Source of the DNA: Aspidapion aeneum
Taxonomy: Eukaryota; Arthropoda; Insecta; Coleoptera; Brentidae
NCBI GenBank assembly: GCA_963576565.1
Contig: OY755040.1
Coordinates: 82,865,321 to 82,929,320 of the forward strand
Direction of reading: 5' to 3'
Length of the DNA stretch: 64,000 nucleotides
A program made the position numbers and the translations under genes. The notes beneath the pieces were generated by a model that was not told the DNA's origin, searched no databases, and saw nothing but the letters and a program-made list of their open reading frames with translations. This document shows positions 1 to 9,235 of the stretch, piece by piece (position 1 is the first letter of the stretch; every line of letters begins with the position of its first letter).

Positions 1-175
1 GTTGTTTTCAAATTTAAAAATAAACAGAACAGGGTGACTCATTAAAACTAGAATCAATAAGGTCTCTTTTTTATAACCATTTAGAAATTTTTACAAAATT
101 ATGATCATTGTGGGATTATATTACTATTATATCAAAATCTATTTAAAAAACAGTAATCAGAATTTCATTACAGTA

Positions 176-1075
176 TTAATTAATTTTGAAAAAACCTTTT
201 TGCAAATCTTGTCTGAGAATAGGAAGCCAAGCTTTACTTATATCTATAGAAATACTTGAAAGACAGTTATCTTCATTTAAATAAATACATGCTGATTCTT
301 TTAATTTTCTTTTAATGTCATTAGATTCTTTTTGTAAAATTATTGTTTCTCCCCATTTAATTCTATGATTACTCTCAAAAGAATGCTGACAAACTCTGGA
401 TTTCTCGTAATCACCCCTTCTCAAATTATATTTATGATCATTAACTCTTACTTCAAGTGGCCTAGAAGTTTCACCTATATAAATTTTACCACATTCACAA
501 GGTATTTTATAAATTACATTTTTTGAATTCTGCTCTTCATTTATTGGTTTTGTTTTTGTTAGAATAGATCTAAGTTTATTTTCTGTCTTAAAAACTGTTT
601 TTATATTATAATTATTTGCTATTCTCCTAATTTTGTCTGATATACCTGGTATAAAAGGAATCAATAATTTTTTAGTATCTAAATCAATTATATTAGCATT
701 TCTTCTTCTAGGGAACTCTATTCTATGAAAACAATTTTCAACAAAATTTATAGGATAGGAATTTTTTATTAAAACTTCTTTAATTAATTCTTTTTCTAAT
801 AAAAAATCTGTTATTATCAGAACAAATTATCTTTGCTCTATCAAATAAACTTTTAACAACACCTCTTTTTATTATAGTAGAGTGATTTGATTTAAAATTT
901 AAATATCTATTAGTATGTGTTGGTTTTCTATATACAGAAGTTTGAAAAGTATTTTGTTTTTCAATAAGTACATCTAGAAATTGAAGTTTGTTATCAGTTT
1001 CTTTTTCTAATGTAAATTTAATAGTACTTTCTTTGTTATTCATAAAATATAGAAATTCATTGAGGTGGCGTGTGT
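176..1075 (-). pseudogene. Penelope-like element: RT C-terminus plus GIY-YIG endonuclease, frameshifted
   Basis: This is the 3' coding part of a Penelope-like retroelement, which copies RNA into DNA by target-primed reverse transcription. Reading on the minus strand, the first part (about 1075-790) has the RT C-terminal signature FLDVLI followed by VYRKPTHTNRYL. The second part (about 785-176) contains VIYKIPCECGKIYIGETSR, the GIY-YIG nuclease motif in the form typical of Penelope elements, with conserved cysteines. The two parts lie in different frames with continuous homology between them, so one frameshift near 785-800 disables the gene. The N-terminal RT half is missing: homology stops near 1060-1075, where an unrelated GC-rich reading frame begins. 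Family call is confident; the exact 5' junction is inferred. Confidence 0.85.
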
Positions 1076-1731
1076 CTAGTTCGGGGATTCTTAGCCTCCA
1101 TTCCTGGAGTGCTACCATCCGAACGAGTTCGTTTTCCGGTCTCTTTGGCCTGGGGTTTTGCGGGTGCTGGTTTGTGGGTGGATTTTGCTCCCACGTTTAG
1201 CTTCCCTTTACCGCCAGGTGCGTTTTGAGGCCCGGATCTTTTGCTGGTCCCTGAGGTGGATGGCTCTCCTATCTTCAGGGGTGCAGTTTTGCGGGTGGAT
1301 TGCTCTCCCGTTCCCTGTTTCCCCTTGGTTTCGGTTGCGGCTGCTGTCCCGGTGCCTTTCTTGGAAGTTCCAGAGGTGGATTGACCTCCTGCCTGGACTA
1401 CCGTTTCCGGCTCCCTAAGGACCTCCGCCAGCGCATCCTGATACGGCCGGCCTTTTTGCAGTAGCTTCTTTAGCTTCCTGCTTTTATGGCCTGATAGTCG
1501 TTTGTGTTTTGGTTTGGTCTCTTTGTCTAGAACCTTTACGGTTTCCTCAGCTGAGGTGTCGCCTGATAGTAGGGCTTGTTCCTGTTCAGAGGTTAGATCC
1601 TCCGAAACTGGATTTTCTAGAGAGTTGGATTTATCCTCCTCTCTTCTTTCTTTTTCGGATGAGTCGGATTCGTTCCCGCCAACATCCATTTTGTTATTTT
1701 GTTTATTATTAGTACTCATAATTGTTCCCAC
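1057..1731 (-). CDS. LINE ORF1 (gag-like) protein, probable C-terminal truncation
   Basis: A 224-residue frame, clearly more GC-rich than its surroundings. It encodes a low-complexity, charged protein: an acidic N-terminus, then a basic KRLSGHKSRKLKKLLQKG segment, then repeated QSTSGTSKK / PSTSGTSKR-type units rich in Ser, Thr, Gly and Lys. Basic 'LSG..RRKLKKL' segments followed by disordered tails are common in the first ORF of insect non-LTR retrotransposons, where the protein binds RNA. No zinc knuckles or RRM are visible, so the C-terminal half may be lost. The frame ends where Penelope sequence begins, which suggests a junction between two elements. The clade was not identified, and a host disordered protein cannot be excluded. 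Confidence 0.45.
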   Translation of the reverse strand: MGTIMSTNNKQNNKMDVGGNESDSSEKERREEDKSNSLENPVSEDLTSEQEQALLSGDTSAEETVKVLDKETKPKHKRLSGHKSRKLKKLLQKGRPYQDALAEVLREPETVVQAGGQSTSGTSKKGTGTAAATETKGKQGTGEQSTRKTAPLKIGEPSTSGTSKRSGPQNAPGGKGKLNVGAKSTHKPAPAKPQAKETGKRTRSDGSTPGMEAKNPRTRHTPPQ

Positions 1732-2328
1732 GAGTAGCGTCGGAAAGGGTGGTCCATCCCAGCAGAGCCGCGCAGTACTGGTGACAAGGCCTGGTTACTC
1801 CGGAATTTGGCCTGGTTTTCCGGAGGCTCCGTTCAAGACATCTGTTTAGCAGCACAGATGCCTTCCATCCCTCGGCACGGGTCGCATAACACCTTGGACT
1901 AAGCCGGGCGTCTTTGTTTAGGTGATATGCAGGACAAGTAGCCTTGATCTGCATATCACCGACATCCAGTGGTGCCACGTGGAGGCAGACGCAGCAGAAG
2001 TTGGATTCCTATCCCCACCGCAGATGCAGGTCACAAAGCCCTGATCTACAAGGGGATAACAATATCAACGACCCACACCACCGCCATCTGGTAGCCGGGG
2101 CGTCGAGTCTGCTGGAGTCAGAATTTTACACCACACGCTAGTTTGGGAACAGTCCCACAGCCCAACCTGTCTCTCTCTATCTCTCTCTCTCACTATCATC
2201 TAAGCTCCACCTACTTTCATACAAACCTTCTCATTGGTTCAAATCATCGAAGGCAGCACACGAAACGTACGACCGGAAGTGCCATAAGAAATACATGGAA
2301 TAGATAACCGATCTCCCCTATTTATACC
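1732..2328. other. GC-rich upstream region of the ORF1-like gene, no gene recognised
   Basis: This stretch shares the GC-rich composition of the neighbouring ORF1 and is probably its 5' untranslated region on the minus strand. Short open frames on both strands show no recognisable motifs. It contains a CT-rich microsatellite at 2170-2193. Confidence 0.4.
2170..2193. repeat. CT-rich microsatellite
   Basis: CTCTCTCTAT followed by CTCTCTCTCT, an imperfect dinucleotide run. Confidence 0.8.
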
Positions 2329-2720
2329 CTACTCACGTCGAATGCCAAATATAAATCTTAAGCAACACTTCTGAATTTTTTCAATACGATTAGCTATGTC
2401 TAATGTAAGACAAGGGCCGTATACAACGTCACAGTGATTAAAAACTGATAAAACAAGTGAGTCACATAATGATTTTTTAATATAACTAATAAGTTTTGTC
2501 TCGGATTTTACAGGCAATATTACATCATTTATTTTAATAGTTACTTCTGAAGTGAGATGCTTTACATCAATGGGCCGGCCAAAAAACATTCCAACTGACT
2601 TGTCTGGATTTAGGCGTAATTCATGATCATTGGATATGCGTGCAATTCGCTCTAAATCAGAGTTGATATTACTACATTCTTGCTCTAGTAACAAAGGAGA
2701 GAAAATTCGATACAATTGCT
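2329..2720 (-). pseudogene. Non-LTR reverse transcriptase scrap (CR1/Jockey type)
   Basis: A 128-residue frame matching the palm-thumb end of a LINE reverse transcriptase. It has LRLNPDKSVGMFFG (the region just after the catalytic YADD), then a junction, then a thumb segment with HCDVVYGPCL and ANRIEKIQKCCLRFIFG. The usual YLGV..D block between these is missing, so the copy has an internal deletion. It is also cut at both ends: no catalytic motif upstream and no tail downstream. It cannot encode an active enzyme. Confidence 0.75.
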
Positions 2721-3450
2721 CACAAGAACTTCTACAAGCTTAACAGTGTATAAAATAAACAATCTTTCACTTTGAATAAATCTACGATGTTTGCGCTATC
2801 TATTAACTGGTCTAATTGATCCGTACGTATCGGCCAGTACCAATCCGCCATGTTCTGTTTGCACCTGGTCCAAAGATCTTATATTACTACTAAATACGTA
2901 ACAGTCCAGAATATTTTTGATTGTAATTATACCGAGGTATCAAAAAGTTTAGTTAGTGTACAAGGTATACCAAATTCGATGTTTTTGATAGTTTCCGGTA
3001 TTTCTTTGAAAAAAATCTGACCACCACTTGCGAGCTTCGATTTTTATGAGACATATAAATGTGAAAACGGCATATTAGTACTGCTGTGTTAAGGAAAAAA
3101 ATTGAGGTACAAGTGCCATTAAAAAGATTATGGTATTTTTCAACTAATTATGAAGCAAAAACAACTTATCTTGCCTTCGTTTAGGAATTAAAAGCAGATT
3201 TATTTTTACTTTAAGTGTAAATCTGGCGGTTATGTGATTTAAGAGTGCCCTATCTACAAATATTAACGAAAAATACCACAACTTGTTACAATAACGCCTC
3301 AACTCGACGCAGCATTTAGAACTGTTTTAATCTAATACGCCTTATCTTACGCCGCATGCGTATTACTCTTGTTCACGCCGCACTTAAGGTATATTTGCAT
3401 TAAAACGGAGTAATCGTTTTGACTCCGAATTTGATTTTATCAAATATTAA
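2721..3450. other. AT-rich intergenic DNA, nothing recognised
   Basis: No coding homology, terminal repeats or tandem structure seen. It may hold the promoter of the gene remnant downstream. Confidence 0.4.
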
Positions 3451-3540
3451 TTGTTTGTTATTTTGCAAAAGTTTAATTATTGATAATAAAGTGTTAAAAG
3501 TAAGTTTATTCTATTGTGAACCATAAGGAATAACAGACAG

Positions 3541-3891
3541 GTGAGTGTTTTATTATTAATTTTTTGCAGTATTAAGAGAATACATTTTATTCTTCCGAAT
3601 CATCTGCACTGCACAATCGGTTTATTTTACTAATGGCCGACTTGAAAGGCCTTTGTTTAAATAATAAGTTAAAGCAGTTATTATTATCACGACTAGCAAA
3701 ATGTATCTGATTTCACCTACGTTAGGTTTCTAAAATATTTAAACCCTAAAGCATATTTTTTCCATAGGCGTAGTAAGAATTAACTAAAAAAGTCAATTGT
3801 TTTTTATTTAAGAAATCTTTTTTTCTTTATTTTGACTTTGGCGATGATCTTTCAAGGTTTCAAACAATAATTTAAGGTGTGTTCATTACAG
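3541..3891 (+). other. Putative 5'-UTR intron (351 bp)
   Basis: The donor is ACAG|GTGAGT at 3540/3541 and the acceptor is TTCATTACAG|AA ending at 3891, two nucleotides before a start codon at 3894. Both match insect splice consensus well. This layout, a non-coding first exon and an intron ending right at the ATG, is common in insect genes. Inferred from sequence only. Confidence 0.45.
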
Positions 3892-4316
3892 AAATGTCAC
3901 GTGGAAAGAAAATTCTTGAAATGGCAAAACTGGCTTCCGGTGTGGTTGTATCAGAATATCGCGAAGACCTTAATTTCATTCAAAATTTTGAACCTTCGGA
4001 TATGATTTTTGATGACGGTGATCCACCAGTGCCAATTGTTAGTGATATTTTTTCTCCTGCGGAAAGTATAGTTCATCAAGAAAATCTAAATAACACCGAG
4101 TCCCAACAACAATGAGTTAACGATGATGATAATAATCTTCAGTGCCCAACAGCGATTATTCATGGCAATATCATATTGTAAAATGGTGTTAAAGACGACA
4201 CATTTCTCACCAGGACTCCCGAGAAGCAAGTTTTAAATTGTGATATTGACAGCAGCGAAAATCATAATATTTTTACTTTGCTTATCCTGACACAGATGAT
4301 GATAAAATTTATTAAT
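3892..4316 (+). pseudogene. Remnant of an unidentified gene starting MSRGKKILEMAK
   Basis: From the ATG at 3894 the frame runs 73 codons (MSRGKKILEMAKLASG, then an acidic, Ser/Gln-rich stretch) to a stop at 4115. In the same frame, protein-like acidic sequence with Asn/Asp runs continues past this stop and past a second stop near 4180, to about 4290, where a frame change would be needed. I read this as a decayed coding exon preceded by a well-formed intron. No catalytic motif or known domain is visible. Short proteins with this kind of start occur as multicopy families in insects, but I cannot name a function. A live short gene ending at 4115 is the alternative. Confidence 0.4.
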
Positions 4317-4948
4317 AAACATTAAGTTAAATACTAGTTTAGATATCTTCTTCATGGAAGATAAGGTCTTTTTAAGCAAGAATGCAGGTCTCAAAATCTC
4401 ACCTCACGAAAACATCTTATCCAATTGGTACAGGTATCAGAAATGCCTCATCTGCAATTAATATCTTTGCTTTTAAAATAGGCTCTAAAACTGCCTAAAT
4501 TAAGTAATATATTCATAAAACTGTTTGTCTGAATTGGTTCATTGGCAACTAAATTAATATATTACGCCCTCCTGGACATTTAACTATTCACAAGATAAGG
4601 CATTTTCCCGGCAGAGTAGGTAAGCCATTTTTAAGCTACAGGGGATTTATGAAAAGGGTCTTATAAGTTTTTTATTTTGATGTAATTAGCTTTTTTTGTT
4701 ATAAATAATCCAATAACAGTCAAATTGAATTTTATATGTCACTGTTATGTTTTGTGATATTACATAAAGTCTGTATTCTTCTTATGAAATGACCCACTTT
4801 TTAATTCTTTAAAAGGACGTGACACAGTAATTCAAATCTCGGCCTGGTTACGATTGATTGAGGTCTTTTATACAAAAGTCATGTGAATGAAAGCATGAGA
4901 TAGAAAGGCCTAGAGGATGGCCTGTATTTTGAGGCAGTTTGGTATCTA
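4317..4948. other. AT-rich DNA, nothing recognised
   Basis: No coding homology or repeat structure seen on either strand. Confidence 0.4.
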
Positions 4949-5150
4949 CAGGGTGTTCAGGCCCGAACTGGCCAGGTCGGCTAGTCGGCGATCGCCGAGG
5001 GCCCCAGCCCAAGGGGCCCCGAAGGAACCTCAAAAAAATATACTTCGGGGCCTTAGAAAAGAGTTTTTTGTATTTGGGGACCCGAAGGGATTTTAAAAAG
5101 AGTGGGCTGTCTATAGGAGCCCCTTCAGAGTTCAATCATGTTTATAAAAA
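4949..5150. repeat. GC-rich repeat with GGGCCCC blocks, possible hAT element end
   Basis: It starts CAGGGTGTTCAGGCCCGAAC and contains several GGGGCCCC / GGGGCCTTAG / GGGGACCCG blocks in otherwise AT-rich DNA. Sequences of this style occur in the terminal regions of hAT-type DNA transposons, and the CAG start fits. No matching opposite end or 8-bp target duplication was found, so this is tentative. Confidence 0.3.
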
Positions 5151-5253
5151 ACATTTTTCCGAGATGGTGTTGATCATGTCAAAAAAACGTTAAACGTAAA
5201 TCCTGTGTAAAAAAATTTAAGATTACTGAATAAATAAATATATATTATGACAT

Positions 5254-5520
5254 ATGAGTAGAACTACCAAAAGCAATTTGGAAATGCACAAAATACTTAA
5301 AAATAAATATGACAGTTTTTTGAAAGAAGCTCGCAACAAATATTATAAGAGTAAAATAGAAGATGTGCAAATAAAACAAAAACTACTTGGCAAATTGTGC
5401 ATGAAATTCAGGGCAAGAAACGCAACAAAAATGAGCTCAAAATACCCTGCGACCATCTATCATCACAAACACTAAATACATTTTTTGTTAAAGCGCCTCA
5501 GGATCTGAGCCTTCCAACTC
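5254..5520 (+). pseudogene. LINE ORF2 linker fragment (endonuclease-RT spacer)
   Basis: Two overlapping frames together resemble the linker between endonuclease and RT in CR1/Jockey-type LINEs. The first reads KYDSFLKEARNKYYKSKIEDVQ up to about 5390. The second continues with MHEIQGKKRNKNELK and LNTFFVKAPQDL to about 5520. The change of frame near 5390 is a frameshift mutation. The piece is cut at both ends and contains no catalytic residues. Confidence 0.6.
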
Positions 5521-5546
5521 TGGGAGTAGCGTTTCGATCGAGCGAA

Positions 5547-5564
5547 ATCTATCTATCTATCTAT
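5547..5564. repeat. (ATCT)n microsatellite
   Basis: Four to five tandem ATCT units directly upstream of the SINE. Confidence 0.8.
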
Positions 5565-5607
5565 TTCGCCTTCTTCAATCCATCTTTGGCCATAGGCCTC
5601 TCCCCGT

Positions 5608-5935
5608 GCGGCAGGGTAGTCCAGTGGTATGGCCGTCGGCTTCACATGCAGAAGATACCAGGTTCGCGTCTCGAACAACGACGCAACAAAAAAAGTCATG
5701 TAGCCCTGCCGCGCACTTTTCAGCAGTCAACAGTCGACATCGAAATTGTGTGCGATACACATATACACAAAAACATAAGTTGACCTCGCACATCGAGATT
5801 ATAAGTAGGTGTAGTCCAGGAGCCAACAACCGAGGAGCCAGGATTAACAACCCAGGAGCCTGCTACAGTTGGAACCAGGACGGCGCCAGCAAAAATCTCT
5901 TAAAAGTCAACTCACGACGACCGCGACTGTTGCGC
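5608..5935 (+). mobile_element. tRNA-derived SINE
   Basis: A tRNA-like head carries an RNA polymerase III A box (TAGTCCAGTGG, 5617-5627) and a B box (GGTTCGCGTCT, 5661-5671) about 44 bp apart. The anticodon-arm region CTTCACATGCAGAAG resembles tRNA-Val(CAC). No intact acceptor stem is present, so it is not a tRNA gene. A tRNA-unrelated body of about 260 bp follows. The 3' limit is approximate because no clear tail or target duplication was found. Transcription would be by Pol III, with mobility depending on a LINE partner. Confidence 0.65.
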
Positions 5936-6129
5936 TGAAAAGGAAAAAAGTCTATCGTCTATAGTCAAGTTCTGCTGGAACGATAGCGATGTTAGGTATG
6001 TAGCAGGACCACCTTTCGGAAGGGGTGTAAAAGCGTGGGTCTACTGTCTATACTTGTTACGCAGTATATAGATCCTTGCCCTCGACAAAGAGGAGTCAGG
6101 CAAAATTAAGTCCTCTTAGAGAAACAAAA
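5936..6129. other. Short unassigned segment between SINE and RTE remnant
   Basis: No coding or repeat signal recognised. Confidence 0.4.
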
Positions 6130-7815
6130 CTTGCATCCTAAGGGGCACGTGCATCAGTTTCGTATATGGTGTACGGAAAAATCGGGGATTGCGAAAAGGG
6201 CGCGCCATGTGCCTAGTCGCTAGTCCAAAAATGGTCTCCCCACCACTACTACTTCGCCCATCTCATTTGGGGTCTTCCCTACTTCTTTTATTTTCCCAAG
6301 GTCTCCAGTTTACAATACATTTGTTCCATCGATCGTCTTTCTGACGTCTCTTACTTTTGTTTTATTTCTTATCAATTTTTTCTATCTCTTAGCTTTACAT
6401 GTAACATTTGTCTTTCCATTGATCCTTGGGCTTTTGTTACCTTATCCATGCTTGATTTTGTGTGTGTGTCCAGGTCTGGGATCTATAGGTAAGTACAGGA
6501 AGGATACATTGGTTATACACTTTCCTTTTGAGGTACGGAGGATATTGTTTATTTTTTAATATGTAGCAGGGTTGGCAAATATGATATTTATATAGATATC
6601 AAAATATCATAATATCGGATATATAACAGAAATTTTGTCCTTTGGCTAAAATGAAAAAAAAACACAAAAAATTATTTTATTGTGGTAAAAGCAAAAATCA
6701 AAATAAAAAACAAGACAAAAAATAACATTTCTCCTAAACATATGATATAGTTAAATAACTTGTCACTTGACATAAATATTTTTAAGTACGTCAGAGTTAA
6801 GCCAGAGAAAAATCATCATCTTCACTTAATAAGATAACTTCATCATTTTTGGAAGAGATCCAGTATAAGCTTTTGGCTTTTTTATCGGTATTTTAATTTA
6901 GATTGAATTAGTCCAAAACTTAAAAAAACTATTTCTAAACCACCTGTTGCCGCTACTGTACTGAATAACTGCTCACATAGTTGTAAGAATTATTTTTTTA
7001 GCCATTCCGAGTCAGGAATTGCAACTGATTTCCACCAAATCATTGGCTTTGTTGTTTGGAAGTGTGTGGAAAATAAATACTTTGGAAATGGAAAAATAAG
7101 TAAATGATATTTATCATGATATATATCAATCAATAAATATCAGATATATATCGTGATATATATCTGATACTTGATATATATCGGCCAACCCTGATATGTA
7201 GCTTAATTTACCGAATGCTGCCCAGGCAGTTTAATAATTTGTCCCAGGTTTATTCTGATCGTGATATCTTCATCTGTGTTTTTAGTTTTAGTGTAGTTTA
7301 TACTCAAGCCTATATTTTTAGCTGCTGTATCCAGTTCTTCCAGCATTTTTATAAGTTTTTCTTTCTTGTCTGTTATCAGGGCGATATCATCAGCATATCT
7401 TAGGTGGTGGTCCGCTTATTTTAATGCCTATTTTTTACCGATCCAACCTTTTAAAAACATCTAGGGCCTGGTTAAATAGTTTCGTGGATATTGTGTCACG
7501 CAACTGACACCTTTTCTTATGCGGATTAGCTTGGTTCCTTCGTGGATTTTGATTGATGTTGTTGCTTCGCTTTATATATTGGCTATGAAATCTGTGATTT
7601 TTTCGGCCCAGTGCTTAATGCTATCGAAAGCTTTTTCTTAGTCTATAAACGCATTATATAGTGGAATGTTGTATTCGTTGGCTCGTTCTAAAAGAATTTT
7701 CATGGTTAATAGGTGGTCAACTGTACTGAAACCTTTTCTGAAGCCTGCTTGTTCTCTTGATTGATATCCGTCAAATTTTGCTGTTAACCTTGGAGTAGTT
7801 GTTTCTGTTGGTTTC
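6130..7815 (-). pseudogene. Dead RTE-clade LINE (RT and C-terminus), split by a hAT MITE
   Basis: Read on the minus strand, 7815-7202 encodes RT motifs of the RTE clade with many stops. These include EQAGFRKGFSTVDHLLTMK, a degenerate KKAFDSI block, and ADDIALITDK corresponding to the catalytic ADD box. After the MITE at 6567-7193, the match resumes with YPPYLKRKVYNQCILPVLTY, and a degraded C-terminus with DDRWNKCIVNWRPW extends to about 6200. Numerous in-frame stops and missing blocks show long inactivity. The 5' half with the endonuclease is absent. Confidence 0.75.
6567..7193. mobile_element. Non-autonomous hAT-type MITE (627 bp) with 8-bp TSD
   Basis: The ends are inverted repeats, CAGGGTTGGC on the left and GCCAACCCTG on the right. 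The element is flanked by an exact 8-bp direct repeat ATATGTAG (6559-6566 and 7194-7201), the size produced by hAT transposases. Sub-terminal regions are rich in GATATATATC palindromes. No transposase frame is present, so mobility would need an enzyme in trans. It interrupts the RTE remnant and is therefore younger than it. Confidence 0.85.
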
Positions 7816-7849
7816 ACACAACTTATGCTCTAGACGCAGCTATCGCCTA

Positions 7850-7893
7850 CATTCACCTGAGGATGGCCCAAAAGGCCGAAACCGGTCGTGGAT
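7850..7893 (+). ncRNA. Hammerhead-ribozyme-like motif
   Basis: The conserved core CTGAGGA (7857-7863) is followed by a GGCC/GGCC hairpin with a CAAAA loop (7865-7877), then GAAA (7878-7881). A two-base-pair stem III (AC/GT) follows, then cleavage context GTC (7885-7887). CAC (7854-7856) pairs with GTG (7888-7890) as stem I. This minimal form with a very short stem III is known from Penelope-like elements and retrozymes. One unpaired T at 7864, between the core A and stem II, departs from the ideal and may weaken activity. It lies beside decayed retroelements, so it is probably a relic. Confidence 0.5.
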
Positions 7894-7988
7894 TGGCATG
7901 GATCGCTTGTTCCTGATTGTCAGGACGTGTTCCAGACGGGGATCATTCGTATCCTTGTGATCGACGTTGGAGAGAGTGAAAACCAAAC

Positions 7989-8395
7989 TGAGGGTGCAAA
8001 CGTAAGTTGAGTTGAGTTTAGGTTGGCTTGTTCACCACTTACACCACTTATTCGAGAATTACCCAATTTTTTGAGATAACGAATTAAAAAACGTAACTGT
8101 AAAGTTTATTGAAAGTAAATCAGAAAAAACGATGCATATTAAATATCTAAAGTGCACCTACCTTAGTTTTCATCTAGTTGCAGTCGTTTTGGTCGCTTGG
8201 AAAATAGGAAAAACGGGAAAATTGTAGCACTCACGGCGTTTCTTGTGCGTTCTTGTCAGTTTCCCGATTGCGACTGCTCGCGCGTGTCTCGGTGCGGGGA
8301 TAAATCTTATGCATATACCCCGCGAAATTTGAAATGAAAAATAATATTAGAATATAAAGGTAGCCAAAAGCTTGCAAATAATTCTTGCACCAACA
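7989..8395 (-). repeat. BEL-1 3' LTR
   Basis: It starts TGAGGGTGCAAACG and ends CACCAACA, with TG...CA ends on this strand. It matches the LTR at 18591-18996 along its full length with roughly 5% divergence. Confidence 0.9.
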
Positions 8396-8570
8396 TTTTC
8401 CGGCCACCAAAACACGTGTGTTTTTAGTAAAGATACGAAAAAAAACTATATCTAAATACTCAAATCGTGCAAGTATGCACGAAAATTTACCTTTATTCTA
8501 GTAAATTACGAAAAACAAAAAGAAAATATATAAAGAAAAGAAAATAAAAAATTTTGAACCGAACCGAACC

Positions 8571-9235
8571 TCCCGCAGGGGCAGGACACATAACTTGACC
8601 GAACGAACCGGTCTTCGATAAGTACCAGTAGCGGTTTTTACTGTCACGACGCGAGTAAGCCCATCAGCACCTGGATGGAGCGCTACAACACGTCCGAGCG
8701 ACCACTGCATAGGTGGTTTTTGTTCGTTCTTAATAACGACTAAAGTGTTGACTTTTATGTCATTGCATTTCTCAGTCCACTTAACACGTTGTTGAAGTGT
8801 GTTTAAATATTCTAAACGCCACGTTTTCCAAAAGTCAGCTTGAAGTCTTTAGACAAGCTGCCAGCGAAACAAAGTGTTAAGCTTGAGGTCGGAAATAGAA
8901 TTTAAAGGCTCCAACGTTAGAAAATGACCTGGTGCGGAATGAGGTCATTTGGATCTAGACTTTAAGCATAGAGAGGTCTACTATTGAGTAAAGCCTCAAC
9001 TTGAAACAAGAAGGTAGTAAATTCCTCATATGCTTCCTTTGAGTACAAACCTTTTAAGCCGCAAGAAAACTATATGTTGAAAGATCGGAAGTTAATTCTA
9101 AATGCACGGCTTTGGTTGCAGCACAAACTCAAACACGAATATTGTCGGGTATGATTTTGGTTAAATCAATCCCTAAATGCGAGTGTACCGTTAGGGTCTC
9201 GCATGTATGGTTGATCCAATCAATAATCCAAATAA
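8571..9235 (-). pseudogene. BEL-1 integrase remnant
   Basis: On the minus strand, pieces of a BEL/Pao integrase are recognisable. SHLGIDLT contains the first catalytic Asp region, and CAATKAVHLELTSDLST is a core strand. A large internal deletion follows, then LNSRPLYA, then the C-terminal domain with FWKTWRLEYLNTLQQR and the end QWSLGRVVALHPGADGLTRV. The last part is an open frame of about 50 residues; the rest carries stops. Integrase joins the cDNA to the chromosome; with the core largely deleted this copy cannot work. Confidence 0.75.

Noticed and set aside
1158..1849. Plus-strand open frames opposite the ORF1-like gene
   Set aside because: They are antisense shadows of a GC-rich minus-strand gene; no recognisable motif, and hydrophobic/Cys runs arise from the codon composition.
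4939..5193. Open frames across the GC-rich GGGCCCC repeat
   Set aside because: The same segment is open on both strands and looks like a repeat end, not a protein gene.
5611..5675. Possible functional tRNA gene
   Set aside because: A and B boxes are present, but no acceptor stem pairs and the sequence continues into a SINE body, so it is a tRNA-derived SINE head.
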